From contig JAURNJ010000338.1 in the NCBI GenBank assembly GCA_030830245.1, positions 1-5,886 of the forward strand: a stretch of DNA of 5,886 nt. The letters run 5' to 3'. The position numbers were made by a program, and so were the translations under genes. The notes beneath the pieces are model-generated. The model saw nothing but the letters and a program-made list of their open reading frames with translations, was not told where the DNA came from and did no database searches. Below, one piece after another: positions 1-5,331 of the stretch (within the stretch, counting starts at the first letter, position 1; every line of letters starts with the position of its first letter). This stretch comes from Novosphingobium sp. (GTDB taxonomy: Bacteria > Pseudomonadota > Alphaproteobacteria > Sphingomonadales > Sphingomonadaceae).

Positions 1-465
1 CGGGCTGCGATCCTCGATCCGGCGTCCGCCCTTGCCGATGCCGTGGCTGATGAAGCTTACCGCATCGAGGCGGCTCATGTCCTGCTGCTGGAGGAAATAG
101 ACTGCATAGCTGTCGCGTTCCGAAAACAGTGCGACCAGCACGTTGGCGCCGGTTACGGTGTCCTTGCCGGACGACTGCACATGCAGGATGGCGCGCTGGA
201 TCACGCGCTGGAAACCGGCGGTGGGCGCAGGATCGCCTTTCTCCTCGGTCTTGAGCGACTGGTATTCTTGATTGAGATACTGGCGCACGACATCGCTCAG
301 ATCGCCCAGGTCGACCCCGCAGGCCTCCATCACCTGGGCCGCGTCCGGATCGTCGATCAACGCGAACAGAAGATGCTCGAGCGTTGCATATTCGTGGCTG
401 CGCTCGGAGGCGTGGCTCAGCGCTGCGTGCAGGGTCTTTTCGAGGCTTTGCGCGAAACTAGGCAT
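1..465 (-). CDS. clpA: ATP-dependent Clp protease ATP-binding subunit ClpA, N-terminal part (cut by window edge)
   Basis: ClpA is the AAA+ unfoldase that feeds substrates into the ClpP protease in the cytoplasm; its N-domain docks the adaptor ClpS. The visible 155 codons begin MPSFAQSLEKTLHAALSHA and continue with the Clp N-domain repeats: SHEYATLEHLLFALIDD at residues 23-39, and a second repeat at about 82-125 with the stretch GANVLVALFSERDSYAV. The reading frame is open to position 1, so both AAA+ modules lie outside the window. The ATG at 465 matches the usual ClpA start as I remember it. No good Shine-Dalgarno precedes it: the mRNA reads GAAAGTTTCTCTCCT just before ATG, so only a weak GAAAG is present. 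A -10-like TATATC lies on the minus strand at 545-540, with no convincing -35 box. No clpS gene is visible upstream. Recognition as ClpA is firm; the start is likely. Confidence 0.95.
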   Translation of the reverse strand, partial: MPSFAQSLEKTLHAALSHASERSHEYATLEHLLFALIDDPDAAQVMEACGVDLGDLSDVVRQYLNQEYQSLKTEEKGDPAPTAGFQRVIQRAILHVQSSGKDTVTGANVLVALFSERDSYAVYFLQQQDMSRLDAVSFISHGIGKGGRRIEDRSP

Positions 466-588
466 AGGAGAGAAACTTTCGCTAGCAGTGCTGAACGCTG
501 GATGAAGATCGAATTAGGTAACCGGCGATAACCGTACTGGATATAGGACTAACGGGCAGCATTGCGATGATGCACCTCCCGCAAGTCA

Positions 589-804
589 TCAGCTTTTTCG
601 CCTGAACAGGTCTTCGGCGGCGCGCATGTGGCTCGCTGCCTCGTCGCGATGCCCGGAAATCCGGGCGATTTCAGCTTCGAGAAGAGCGATGCGCGAGTCG
701 AGTTCATCCAGCGAATAGCTCTCTAGGCTTTCGCCGGCCAGCAGGCTCGCCGCCCCGAAGCTGCCCTCGGGCATGCGTGGCCTCGGTCGATCTTCGTCGT
801 CCAT
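589..804 (-). CDS. DUF1192 family small protein
   Basis: A 71-residue soluble protein of the DUF1192 family, whose molecular function I do not know. It opens with a charged MDDEDRPRPR segment. The family core SLESYSLDELDSRIALLEAE lies at about residues 26-45, followed by a helical, heptad-like stretch ending in DLFRRKS. No signal peptide or membrane segment is visible. Its length is typical of the family. The start ATG at 804 has no obvious Shine-Dalgarno sequence, but it is the only start giving the full family N-terminus. The gene is divergent from the quinone oxidoreductase gene with 90 bp between the starts. It lies 123 bp upstream of clpA on the same strand, so co-transcription with clpA is possible but unproven. 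I recall DUF1192 genes next to quinone oxidoreductase genes in other alphaproteobacteria; this is memory, not a search. Confidence 0.85.
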   Translation of the reverse strand: MDDEDRPRPRMPEGSFGAASLLAGESLESYSLDELDSRIALLEAEIARISGHRDEAASHMRAAEDLFRRKS

Positions 805-827
805 TGTTGCAGTGCATCCAATGCTAA

Positions 828-845
828 TCGCTTGCTGTCAAGCGA
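828..845. repeat. Inverted repeat in the divergent intergenic region
   Basis: TCGCTTG (828-834) and CAAGCGA (839-845) form a perfect 7-bp inverted repeat around CTGT. It sits 23 bp upstream of the DUF1192 start and 49 bp upstream of the oxidoreductase start. There is no T-tract on either side, so it does not look like a terminator. It could be an operator serving both promoters. That is only inference from its position. Confidence 0.4.
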
Positions 846-894
846 GGCCATCGGTAGTCCCCAGACTTGAAAAAGGGGCAAGTGCGAAACCGAC

Positions 895-1896
895 ATGGCC
901 GATCATTCCGCCAAGACGATGCTGGCCGCCCATTTTGCCGAGCCGGGTGGGCCAGAGGTGCTGAGCCTGCGCGAATGGCCGACGCCCGTGCCCGGTCCGG
1001 GCGATGTCCTGGTAAGGGTTGCTGGCGCCGGGCTGAATCAGGCCGATACGATGCAGCGCAAGGGTTTTTATCCCCCGCCGCTGGGTGCCTCGCCGGTCAT
1101 CGGACTGGAGATTGCGGGCGAGGTCGTCGCGCTTGGCGAGGGCGCTCCGGCCGCGATGTTGGGCCAGCAGGTTTGTGCCCTGGTGCCGGGCGGGGGCTAT
1201 GCGCAATACTGTCTCGCCAAGGCAGCGCACTGCCTGCCGGTGCCGGAAGGGCTTTCGCTGATCGAAGCGGCGGCCCTGCCCGAAACTTTGTTCACCGTCT
1301 GGCATAACGTGTTCGAGCGGGCATGGGCGCGCGACGGCGAGACCATTCTCGTCCATGGCGGCACCAGCGGCATCGGCACCATGACGATCGACCTTGGCAG
1401 GCTGTTCGGCATGCGCGCCATCGTTACCTGCGGAAGCGACGAGAAATGCGCGCGGGCGCTGGAGCTCGGCGCGGCGCATGCGATCAACTACAAAACCAGC
1501 GATTTCGTCGAGGAAGTGTCGCGGATCACGGGCGGCAAGGGAGTCGAGATCGTGTTCGACATGGTCGCGGGAGACTATGTGCCGCGCAACCTTGCCTGCC
1601 TTGCTGACGACGGTCGCCATGTCACGATCGCGGTGCAGGGCGGGGCCAAGGCACAAGTCAACATGGTCTCCCTTATGGCCAGGCGCCTTACCATGACCGG
1701 ATCGACGCTGCGCCCGCGTTCGGACGAGTTCAAGGCGCTGCTGGCGCAGGAGATTGCAGCAAATGCCTGGCCATTCGTCGAGGACGGCCAATTGCGCCCG
1801 GTGATGGACTCGGTTTTTCCCCTGGCAGAAGCCGCTGCTGCTCATGCCCGCCTCGAGTCGGGCGAGCATATCGGAAAGATCGTGCTGGAGATGTGA
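895..1896 (+). CDS. NAD(P)H quinone oxidoreductase, zinc-independent MDR family (PIG3/TP53I3 type)
   Basis: A 333-residue cytoplasmic medium-chain reductase, expected to reduce quinones with NADPH. The GroES-like N-terminal domain (about 9-125) carries the PIG3-type stretch LNQADTMQRKGFYPPP (47-62). The Rossmann domain follows, with its nucleotide-binding loop VHGGTSGIG at 153-161. STLRPR at 270-275 is another PIG3-type signature, and the C-terminus returns to the catalytic fold (HIGKIVLEM). The cysteine cluster and ligands of zinc-dependent alcohol dehydrogenases are absent, which places it in the zinc-free branch. Length is normal and no frame break is seen. ATG 895 is chosen because the frame has no earlier start codon nearby; ATG 919 is a possible shorter start. 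The Shine-Dalgarno is poor, with AAGGGG about 17 bases upstream. It is divergent from DUF1192 and ends 14 bp before the convergent lipoprotein gene, with no hairpin terminator between. The true substrate is uncertain. Confidence 0.9.
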   Translation: MADHSAKTMLAAHFAEPGGPEVLSLREWPTPVPGPGDVLVRVAGAGLNQADTMQRKGFYPPPLGASPVIGLEIAGEVVALGEGAPAAMLGQQVCALVPGGGYAQYCLAKAAHCLPVPEGLSLIEAAALPETLFTVWHNVFERAWARDGETILVHGGTSGIGTMTIDLGRLFGMRAIVTCGSDEKCARALELGAAHAINYKTSDFVEEVSRITGGKGVEIVFDMVAGDYVPRNLACLADDGRHVTIAVQGGAKAQVNMVSLMARRLTMTGSTLRPRSDEFKALLAQEIAANAWPFVEDGQLRPVMDSVFPLAEAAAAHARLESGEHIGKIVLEM

Positions 1897-1910
1897 CGCG
1901 GGCCGGGCGG

Positions 1911-2489
1911 CTATTGCCCCCAGCCGCCGTCCTCCCCTTCCTCGCCTTCACCTTCGTTTGCCAGCTCTGCAGCGGGAGCAGATTCCAGCGCTTTCTTTTC
2001 GACCGGGTTGGTTTGCATCGCGACATTATAGAAAATCGCCGAGAAAACGTTTCCGATGAGCTCGGATGAGCGGTTGTTCGCTATGTCGTCGGCAAGTACT
2101 TTCGATGTTTCGCGAAACTCGTTCTCGACCATGCTTTCACTGAGTTCGCCGACCTCCGGCACTGTGATATCAACATCGATCCTGGTGGAATTCGTTGCGT
2201 CGCCTTCCGAAAATCGCAGATGGAAGGATGAGCCGGCCTCGCTCTCAGACGAATGTATCTTGAACAGCAGTTCGTTCGCTGACGGCTTTTCGAGCCGTAG
2301 CCTGATCTTTCGCGGCCACTCCAGCGGCCAATGTGCGGCTCTTGTCTCCAATGCCGAGAAACCACGAATCAATCGCTCGTTGGAGGCCTCGGACTCGATG
2401 GTAAAATCCGAGCCGCTCAGATCTCCACACGCGGCCAGAAAGGGCAGCAAGGCGAGGATGGTCACATGTTTTGCTGTCGGCTTGGTCAC
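1911..2489 (-). CDS. Predicted lipoprotein of unknown function
   Basis: I do not recognise a family. The 192-residue product begins MTKPTAKHVTILALLPFLAA followed by Cys21. This is a short basic N-region, a hydrophobic stretch and the lipobox L-A-A-C, typical of signal peptidase II substrates. Gly22 and Asp23 follow the cysteine; with no Asp at +2, outer-membrane sorting is the more likely fate. The mature part looks beta-rich and soluble, with segments such as WPRKIRLRLEKPSANELLFK and STRIDVDITVPEVGE. It ends in an acidic, glycine-rich tail (EGEGEEGEDGGWGQ). The GTG start at 2489 is chosen because GGGGA (2500-2496) lies 6 bases upstream and because the signal peptide begins exactly there. Extending the frame to ATG 2675 would add 62 residues that are antisense to a GST remnant. 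The gene occupies the place where the rest of that GST gene should be. Codon use is less GC-rich than in its neighbours, consistent with later arrival. Confidence 0.75.
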   Translation of the reverse strand: MTKPTAKHVTILALLPFLAACGDLSGSDFTIESEASNERLIRGFSALETRAAHWPLEWPRKIRLRLEKPSANELLFKIHSSESEAGSSFHLRFSEGDATNSTRIDVDITVPEVGELSESMVENEFRETSKVLADDIANNRSSELIGNVFSAIFYNVAMQTNPVEKKALESAPAAELANEGEGEEGEDGGWGQ

Positions 2490-2495
2490 TGCATG

Positions 2496-2500
2496 TCCCC
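2496..2500 (-). promoter_or_regulatory. Shine-Dalgarno site deciding the lipoprotein start
   Basis: On the minus strand GGGGA is followed by 6 bases and then GTG at 2489. It supports the GTG start over the longer frame beginning at 2675. Confidence 0.5.
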
Positions 2501-2548
2501 GCGTCGAAATCAGCGTGATTGCTGGACCATGACTGGTTAAGATCGCGT

Positions 2549-2714
2549 GAGCGGCTTGCATTGGCTGGTAAGGCGATGTCGATCGCGGACATTGCGCTCT
2601 ATGCCTATACCCATGTCTGCAAGGCATGGCGGCTTTCACCTGCGTGACCATCCTGCGGTGTGCCGTTGGCTGCACCGGATCGCTGCGCGACCGGGATATG
2701 TGGCAATGGAGTGA
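2549..2714 (+). pseudogene. Glutathione S-transferase, C-terminal remnant, frameshifted and lacking its 5' end
   Basis: From about 2549 one frame reads ERLALAGKAMSIADIALYAY, then THVCK up to 2623. The phrase SIADIALYAYTHV is typical of the helical C-terminal domain of bacterial GSTs. Read on, that frame ends at TGA 2645-2647. The next frame (+1), from 2625, reads HGGFHLRDHPAVCRW, then LHRIAARPGYVAME, and stops at TGA 2712-2714. This second stretch is the usual end of the same domain (EGGF-x-L-x-x-YPAV-x-x-W). Treating one G near 2623-2624 as an insertion joins the two into THVCKHGGF, the expected spacing. The glutathione-binding N-terminal domain and most of the C-terminal domain are missing upstream; the opposing lipoprotein gene begins there. 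No active enzyme can result. The family match is from memory of the motif, not a search. Confidence 0.8.
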
Positions 2715-2721
2715 CGAGAAT

Positions 2722-2739
2722 CCTTGCCCTAGGGCAAGG
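2722..2739. repeat. Perfect 18-bp palindrome upstream of trcR
   Basis: CCTTGCCCTAGGGCAAGG is fully self-complementary. It lies 8 bp after the GST remnant's stop codon and 71 bp before the trcR start. There is no T-tract, so it is unlikely to be a terminator for the old GST gene. It overlaps a candidate -35 box (TTGCCC, 2724-2729) and could be a dimeric regulator's operator. A GAATC site (2718-2722), which fits the GANTC motif methylated by CcrM in alphaproteobacteria, abuts it. Confidence 0.55.
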
Positions 2740-2752
2740 CATGTCCTACATC
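2724..2752 (+). promoter_or_regulatory. Candidate promoter for trcR
   Basis: TTGCCC (2724-2729) and TACATC (2747-2752) are separated by 17 bp. They match four and three of six positions of the sigma-70 consensus. A start site near 2759 would put both leader hairpins in the transcript. A second -10-like element, CTATAC (2757-2762), has no matching -35 box. The call is weak and based on spacing. Confidence 0.35.
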
Positions 2753-2762
2753 CCAGCTATAC

Positions 2763-2785
2763 GGCCGCTCCGCAAAGGGGCGGCC
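2763..2785 (+). promoter_or_regulatory. Candidate anti-terminator hairpin in the trcR leader
   Basis: GGCCGCTCC (2763-2771) pairs with GGGGCGGCC (2777-2785) around loop GCAAA: nine pairs, one of them G-U. It shares bases 2771 and 2777-2785 with the terminator hairpin, so the two cannot form together. Because it lies 5', it would fold first. This is read directly from the sequence; the regulatory role is inference. Confidence 0.5.
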
Positions 2786-2797
2786 CTTTGCGTTTTT
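2771..2797 (+). terminator. Intrinsic terminator inside the trcR leader
   Basis: CGCAAAGGG (2771-2779) pairs perfectly with CCCTTTGCG (2784-2792) across a four-base loop GCGG, and TTTTT follows at 2793-2797. This is the classic Rho-independent layout. It ends 3 bp before the trcR Shine-Dalgarno site, leaving no room for a promoter in between. trcR transcripts must therefore start upstream of it or within it. A terminator in that place would act as an attenuator, unless it only ends transcripts arriving from further upstream. Confidence 0.65.
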
Positions 2798-2800
2798 GAC

Positions 2801-2804
2801 GGAG
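2801..2804 (+). promoter_or_regulatory. Shine-Dalgarno site deciding the trcR start
   Basis: GGAG lies 6 bases before ATG 2811. It rules out the in-frame TTG at 2796, which sits inside the terminator T-tract and upstream of this site. Confidence 0.75.
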
Positions 2805-2810
2805 ATTTCC

Positions 2811-3515
2811 ATGTCCCAGCCCACACCCCTGATGCCGCACGCCACCGCGTCCTGGCTGGTGGACAACACGGCCCTGAGCTTCGAACAGATCGCCGAATTC
2901 TGCGGCCTGCATATTCTCGAAGTTCAGGCCATGGCGGACGATCTGGCCAGCAGCAAATATACCGGGCGCGATCCGGTCCGCGCGGGCGAGCTGACCATGG
3001 ACGAAATTGAGAAGGGCCAGGCAGACCCGTCCTATTCGCTGCAGATGCAGAAGGCCCCGGTCAATGTCAGCCGCACCAAGGGTCCGCGTTACACGCCGGT
3101 CTCGAAGCGGCAGGACAAGCCCGATGGCATCGCCTGGATCCTGCGCCACCACCCCGAGATTTCGGACGCGCAGATCGGCAAGCTGATCGGCACGACCCGC
3201 ACCACGATCGGCGCGATCAGAGAGCGTACGCACTGGAATATCCAGAACATCCAGGCCAAGGACCCGGTGACGCTGGGGCTGTGCTCGCAGCGAGAACTCG
3301 ATGCCGTTGTCGCCAAGGCCGCCAAGCGGGCTGGTGTCGTCGATGATGGCCTAGGTGCTGACGACCTCGGCAACGACCGCGAGGCCCTGATCGAGGAGCT
3401 ACGTGCCGAGCGCGAAGCAGCGGCCAAGGCAGCCAACGAAGCGGCGCAGGAAGCCGAAGTTGCTGCATGGCTGGAAGCCAAGCGCAATGCGGAGGCGGAG
3501 GGGGGGCAGGGCTGA
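2811..3515 (+). CDS. trcR: DUF1013 family cell-cycle transcriptional regulator TrcR
   Basis: A 234-residue protein of the DUF1013 family (TrcR), conserved in alphaproteobacteria. In Caulobacter this protein is known to travel with RNA polymerase and to affect cell-cycle transcription. The N-terminus MSQPTPLMPHATASWLVDNT and the following SFEQIAEFCGLHILEVQA (23-40) are strongly typical, with a helix-turn-helix-like look. A second DNA-binding-like segment, ISDAQIGKLIGTTRTTIGAI, is at 117-136 after the conserved KPDGIAWILRHHPE. The C-terminal 45 residues are rich in Ala, Glu and Lys (EELRAEREAAAKAANEAA) and look coiled-coil. No signal peptide or membrane segment is present. GGAG 6 bases upstream fixes the ATG at 2811. 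Length is normal. The leader holds an intrinsic terminator overlapping a competing hairpin, which suggests attenuation. No terminator is visible after the stop. The family call is firm; the role in this organism is by homology. Confidence 0.93.
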   Translation: MSQPTPLMPHATASWLVDNTALSFEQIAEFCGLHILEVQAMADDLASSKYTGRDPVRAGELTMDEIEKGQADPSYSLQMQKAPVNVSRTKGPRYTPVSKRQDKPDGIAWILRHHPEISDAQIGKLIGTTRTTIGAIRERTHWNIQNIQAKDPVTLGLCSQRELDAVVAKAAKRAGVVDDGLGADDLGNDREALIEELRAEREAAAKAANEAAQEAEVAAWLEAKRNAEAEGGQG

Positions 3516-3535
3516 CCAGGTTCCGCTCCAATGAA

Positions 3536-3563
3536 TTGACTGCTTCGCGACCTTGCCGATACC
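3536..3563 (+). promoter_or_regulatory. Possible promoter of the acyl-CoA ligase pseudogene
   Basis: TTGACT (3536-3541) matches five of six -35 positions. GATACC (3558-3563) follows after 16 bp as a poor -10. It lies in the short gap after trcR, about 45 bp before the ligase N-terminus should begin. It may be a relic of the intact gene's promoter. Confidence 0.3.
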
Positions 3564-3602
3564 GGCCCTAGACGCCACTTCAGCCGCATAGAGAGGAAAG
3601 GC

Positions 3603-4884
3603 CCCGCCATCTGGCAGTCACGTTATGCTCATCCCTGCGAATGGGATCAGTCTTTCGCGGCGATGTCCATGCCGCAGATGCTGGAAGCCAGCGTTGCCGC
3701 CAACGGGGACAAGCCCCTGCTCGACTTTCTCGGGAGGCGTTATTCCTATCGGCAGGTCTGGGACGAGGCTCACCGGTTTGCCGCCGGATTGCAGCAACTC
3801 GGCCTGGCCAAGGGTGACCGGGTCGGGCTGTTCCTGCCCAATGTGCCGATCTATCTTTCAGCCTATTACGGAGCGATGATCGCAGGCTGCACCGTGGTGA
3901 ACTTCTCGCCGCTCTATTCGGTCGAGGAGCTTGCCACGCAGGTTGCCGATTCGGGCACCAGGCTGATGGTAACGGTCGACGTGCCGGCGCTGTTGCCCAC
4001 CGCTCTTGCAGTGCTCGGCGAATCTGATCTTGAAACCCTCGTTGTCGGCAATTTCGCGGATATGCTGCCGTTCTGGAAGCGCCTTGGCCTGCGCCTTTCC
4101 CGGCGTTCCGACCATGTATCAGGCGCTGCTTGACCATCCGGCCATGACCGCGACCGACTTTACCAGCCTCAAGGTTTGCATCTCGGGCGGGGCGACGCTG
4201 CCTGGCCCGGTCAAGGACCGCTTCGAGCAAGCCACCCATTCACGGCTGGTGGAAGGTTATGGCCTGACCGAAAGCGCAGGCGTTGCCGCGACCAACCCGT
4301 TCCACGGCGACGACCGGACCGGAACTATCGGGCACCCGCTGCCGGGCACTGACCTGCGCCTGCTCGACAAGGACGACCCAGCGCGGGACGCGCCGCCGGG
4401 CGAGCCGGGCGAACTTGCCATCAGCGGCCCGCAGGTAATGCTTGGCTACTGGAACCGGCCCGAGGCGGGGGCTGACATATTCGTCGAGCGGGACGGCGAG
4501 CGCTGGCTGCGCACCGGCGACATCGCCGAGATCGACGACGATGGGTATGTGCGGATCGTCGATCGTAGCAAGGACATGATTGCAGTCGGAGGCTTCAAGG
4601 TCTTTCCAAGCCAGGTCGAGGCGGTCCTGCTAGGGCATCCGGACGTGAAGGAAGCGCTCGTCATCGGCATTGCCGATGCGTACCACGGCGAAATGCCGCG
4701 CGCCTATGAGGCGCTGCAGCCGGGGGCCAGCGTGACAGGACCGATATTGGCCGAGTGGCTCAATGTGCGGGTCGGCAAGCACGAACGGGTCGACAGCGTG
4801 GTCGTGCGCGACGAGTTGCCCAAGACGATGATCGGCAAACTCGACCGGAAGGCCTTGCGCGCCGAGATTGCCGACGCGGCCTGA
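3603..4884 (+). pseudogene. Long-chain fatty acid-CoA ligase, broken by internal deletion, frameshift and missing start
   Basis: An intact enzyme would activate fatty acids with ATP and CoA. The first part reads IWQSRYAHPCEWDQSF from 3609, then from ATG 3663 MSMPQMLEASVAANGDKPLL onward, through GCTVVNFSPLYSVEEL (75-90 from that ATG), to about FWKRLGLRL near 4097. That frame then runs out of homology and stops at 4133. The other frame picks up at FPGVPTMYQALLDHP (about 4097 on) and continues to TGA 4882-4884. It keeps motifs A5 (YGLTES, 4258-4275), A7 (TGD, 4513-4521), A8 (GYVRIVDRSKDMI) and the A10 lysine (4837-4839). The A3 P-loop (TSGTTGxPKG type) and the LPFFHVF region are absent. About 405 residues remain, against about 510-560 in the family. 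No ATG, GTG or TTG occurs in frame between the stop at 3537-3539 and ATG 3663. The conserved flanks suggest recent loss. Two truncated products could still be made, but neither could bind ATP normally. Confidence 0.85.
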
Positions 4885-4893
4885 AGCAACGCC

Positions 4894-5331
4894 TTATTCG
4901 GCAGCGCTCGACAGGATCAGCACTTCCCCGACAGGAGCGTCGTCGGCTTTATTCTGGGCTGAGCTATTGGGCGAAAGTCGCCCGTCGACGATTGCTCCCT
5001 GCTCGATGGTCAACGTGTCGTAGTGGACATCACCCGTGATCCGCGCTGACTTGAGGATCACCAGATCCCCGCATGCCACCGAACCATCGATCTGTCCGGA
5101 AATGCGCGCGCTTTTCGCGGTAACTATTCCGGCGATCTTGCTGCTCTCGCCCTGAACCAGCGCTTCGCAGGTGATATCGCCATCGATCGTGCCATCGATG
5201 TGTAGATCGGAAGATGCGGTCAGATTGCCTGTGACGACCAGATCCGTGCCTAGCACGGAAAAGGACTGAGCCGACGAGTTGCGCGTGATCGCCATGGACT
5301 TATTCTCCGCTGGTGGCTTCTTGGCGAACAT
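4894..5331 (-). CDS. Bactofilin (polymer-forming cytoskeletal protein)
   Basis: Bactofilins self-assemble, without nucleotide, into filaments at the inner face of the membrane and localise cell-wall enzymes. The 145-residue product starts MFAKKPPAENKS. Its beta-helical bactofilin core runs from about residue 24 to 120, with regular repeats such as VTGNLTASSDLHIDGTIDGD (33-52) and ARISGQIDGSVACGDLVILK (75-94). A short polar tail follows. ATG 5331 is preferred because GGAGAAGGGG lies just upstream (5345-5336) and because many alphaproteobacterial bactofilins begin MF(S/A)K. ATG 5295 is an alternative giving 133 residues; it has its own GGAG (5308-5305) 9 bases upstream. With the longer start the gene overlaps the end of the M23 peptidase gene by 32 bp, which implies co-transcription and probably translational coupling. 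It ends 9 bp from the convergent ligase pseudogene with no terminator between. Confidence 0.92.
   Translation of the reverse strand: MFAKKPPAENKSMAITRNSSAQSFSVLGTDLVVTGNLTASSDLHIDGTIDGDITCEALVQGESSKIAGIVTAKSARISGQIDGSVACGDLVILKSARITGDVHYDTLTIEQGAIVDGRLSPNSSAQNKADDAPVGEVLILSSAAE

Noticed and set aside
43..531. A 162-codon plus-strand open frame
   Set aside because: It is antisense to the clearly recognisable ClpA N-terminus. The lack of stops reflects high GC, not coding.
838..1869. A 343-codon minus-strand open frame
   Set aside because: It is antisense to the quinone oxidoreductase gene and shows no domain I recognise. Its His/Arg-rich composition is typical of GC-rich shadow frames.
2056..2532. 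A 158-codon plus-strand open frame
   Set aside because: It is antisense to the lipoprotein gene. The minus strand has a signal peptide, lipobox and ribosome site, and this frame has none.
2490..2675. A 62-residue N-terminal extension of the lipoprotein to ATG 2675
   Set aside because: It would bury the signal peptide inside the protein, it is antisense to the GST remnant, and the GTG at 2489 has a well-placed Shine-Dalgarno sequence.
2796..2810. A TTG start giving trcR five extra residues
   Set aside because: It lies in the terminator T-tract and upstream of the Shine-Dalgarno sequence. The ATG at 2811 gives the family's usual N-terminus.
2490..2810. A tRNA or known riboswitch upstream of trcR
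   Set aside because: I found no cloverleaf or CCA-type acceptor end and no riboswitch core I could name. Only the two hairpins and the palindrome are supported.
4006..4096. An ATG at 4006 as the start of a separate shortened ligase gene
   Set aside because: Residues before about 4097 in this frame are an out-of-frame reading of the ligase N-terminal part. Homology begins only at FPGVPTM, so this is the downstream half of one broken gene.
3580..4239. A 219-codon minus-strand open frame across the ligase break
   Set aside because: It is antisense to conserved ligase sequence, is rich in Arg and Pro, and has no recognisable domain. It does not explain the break.
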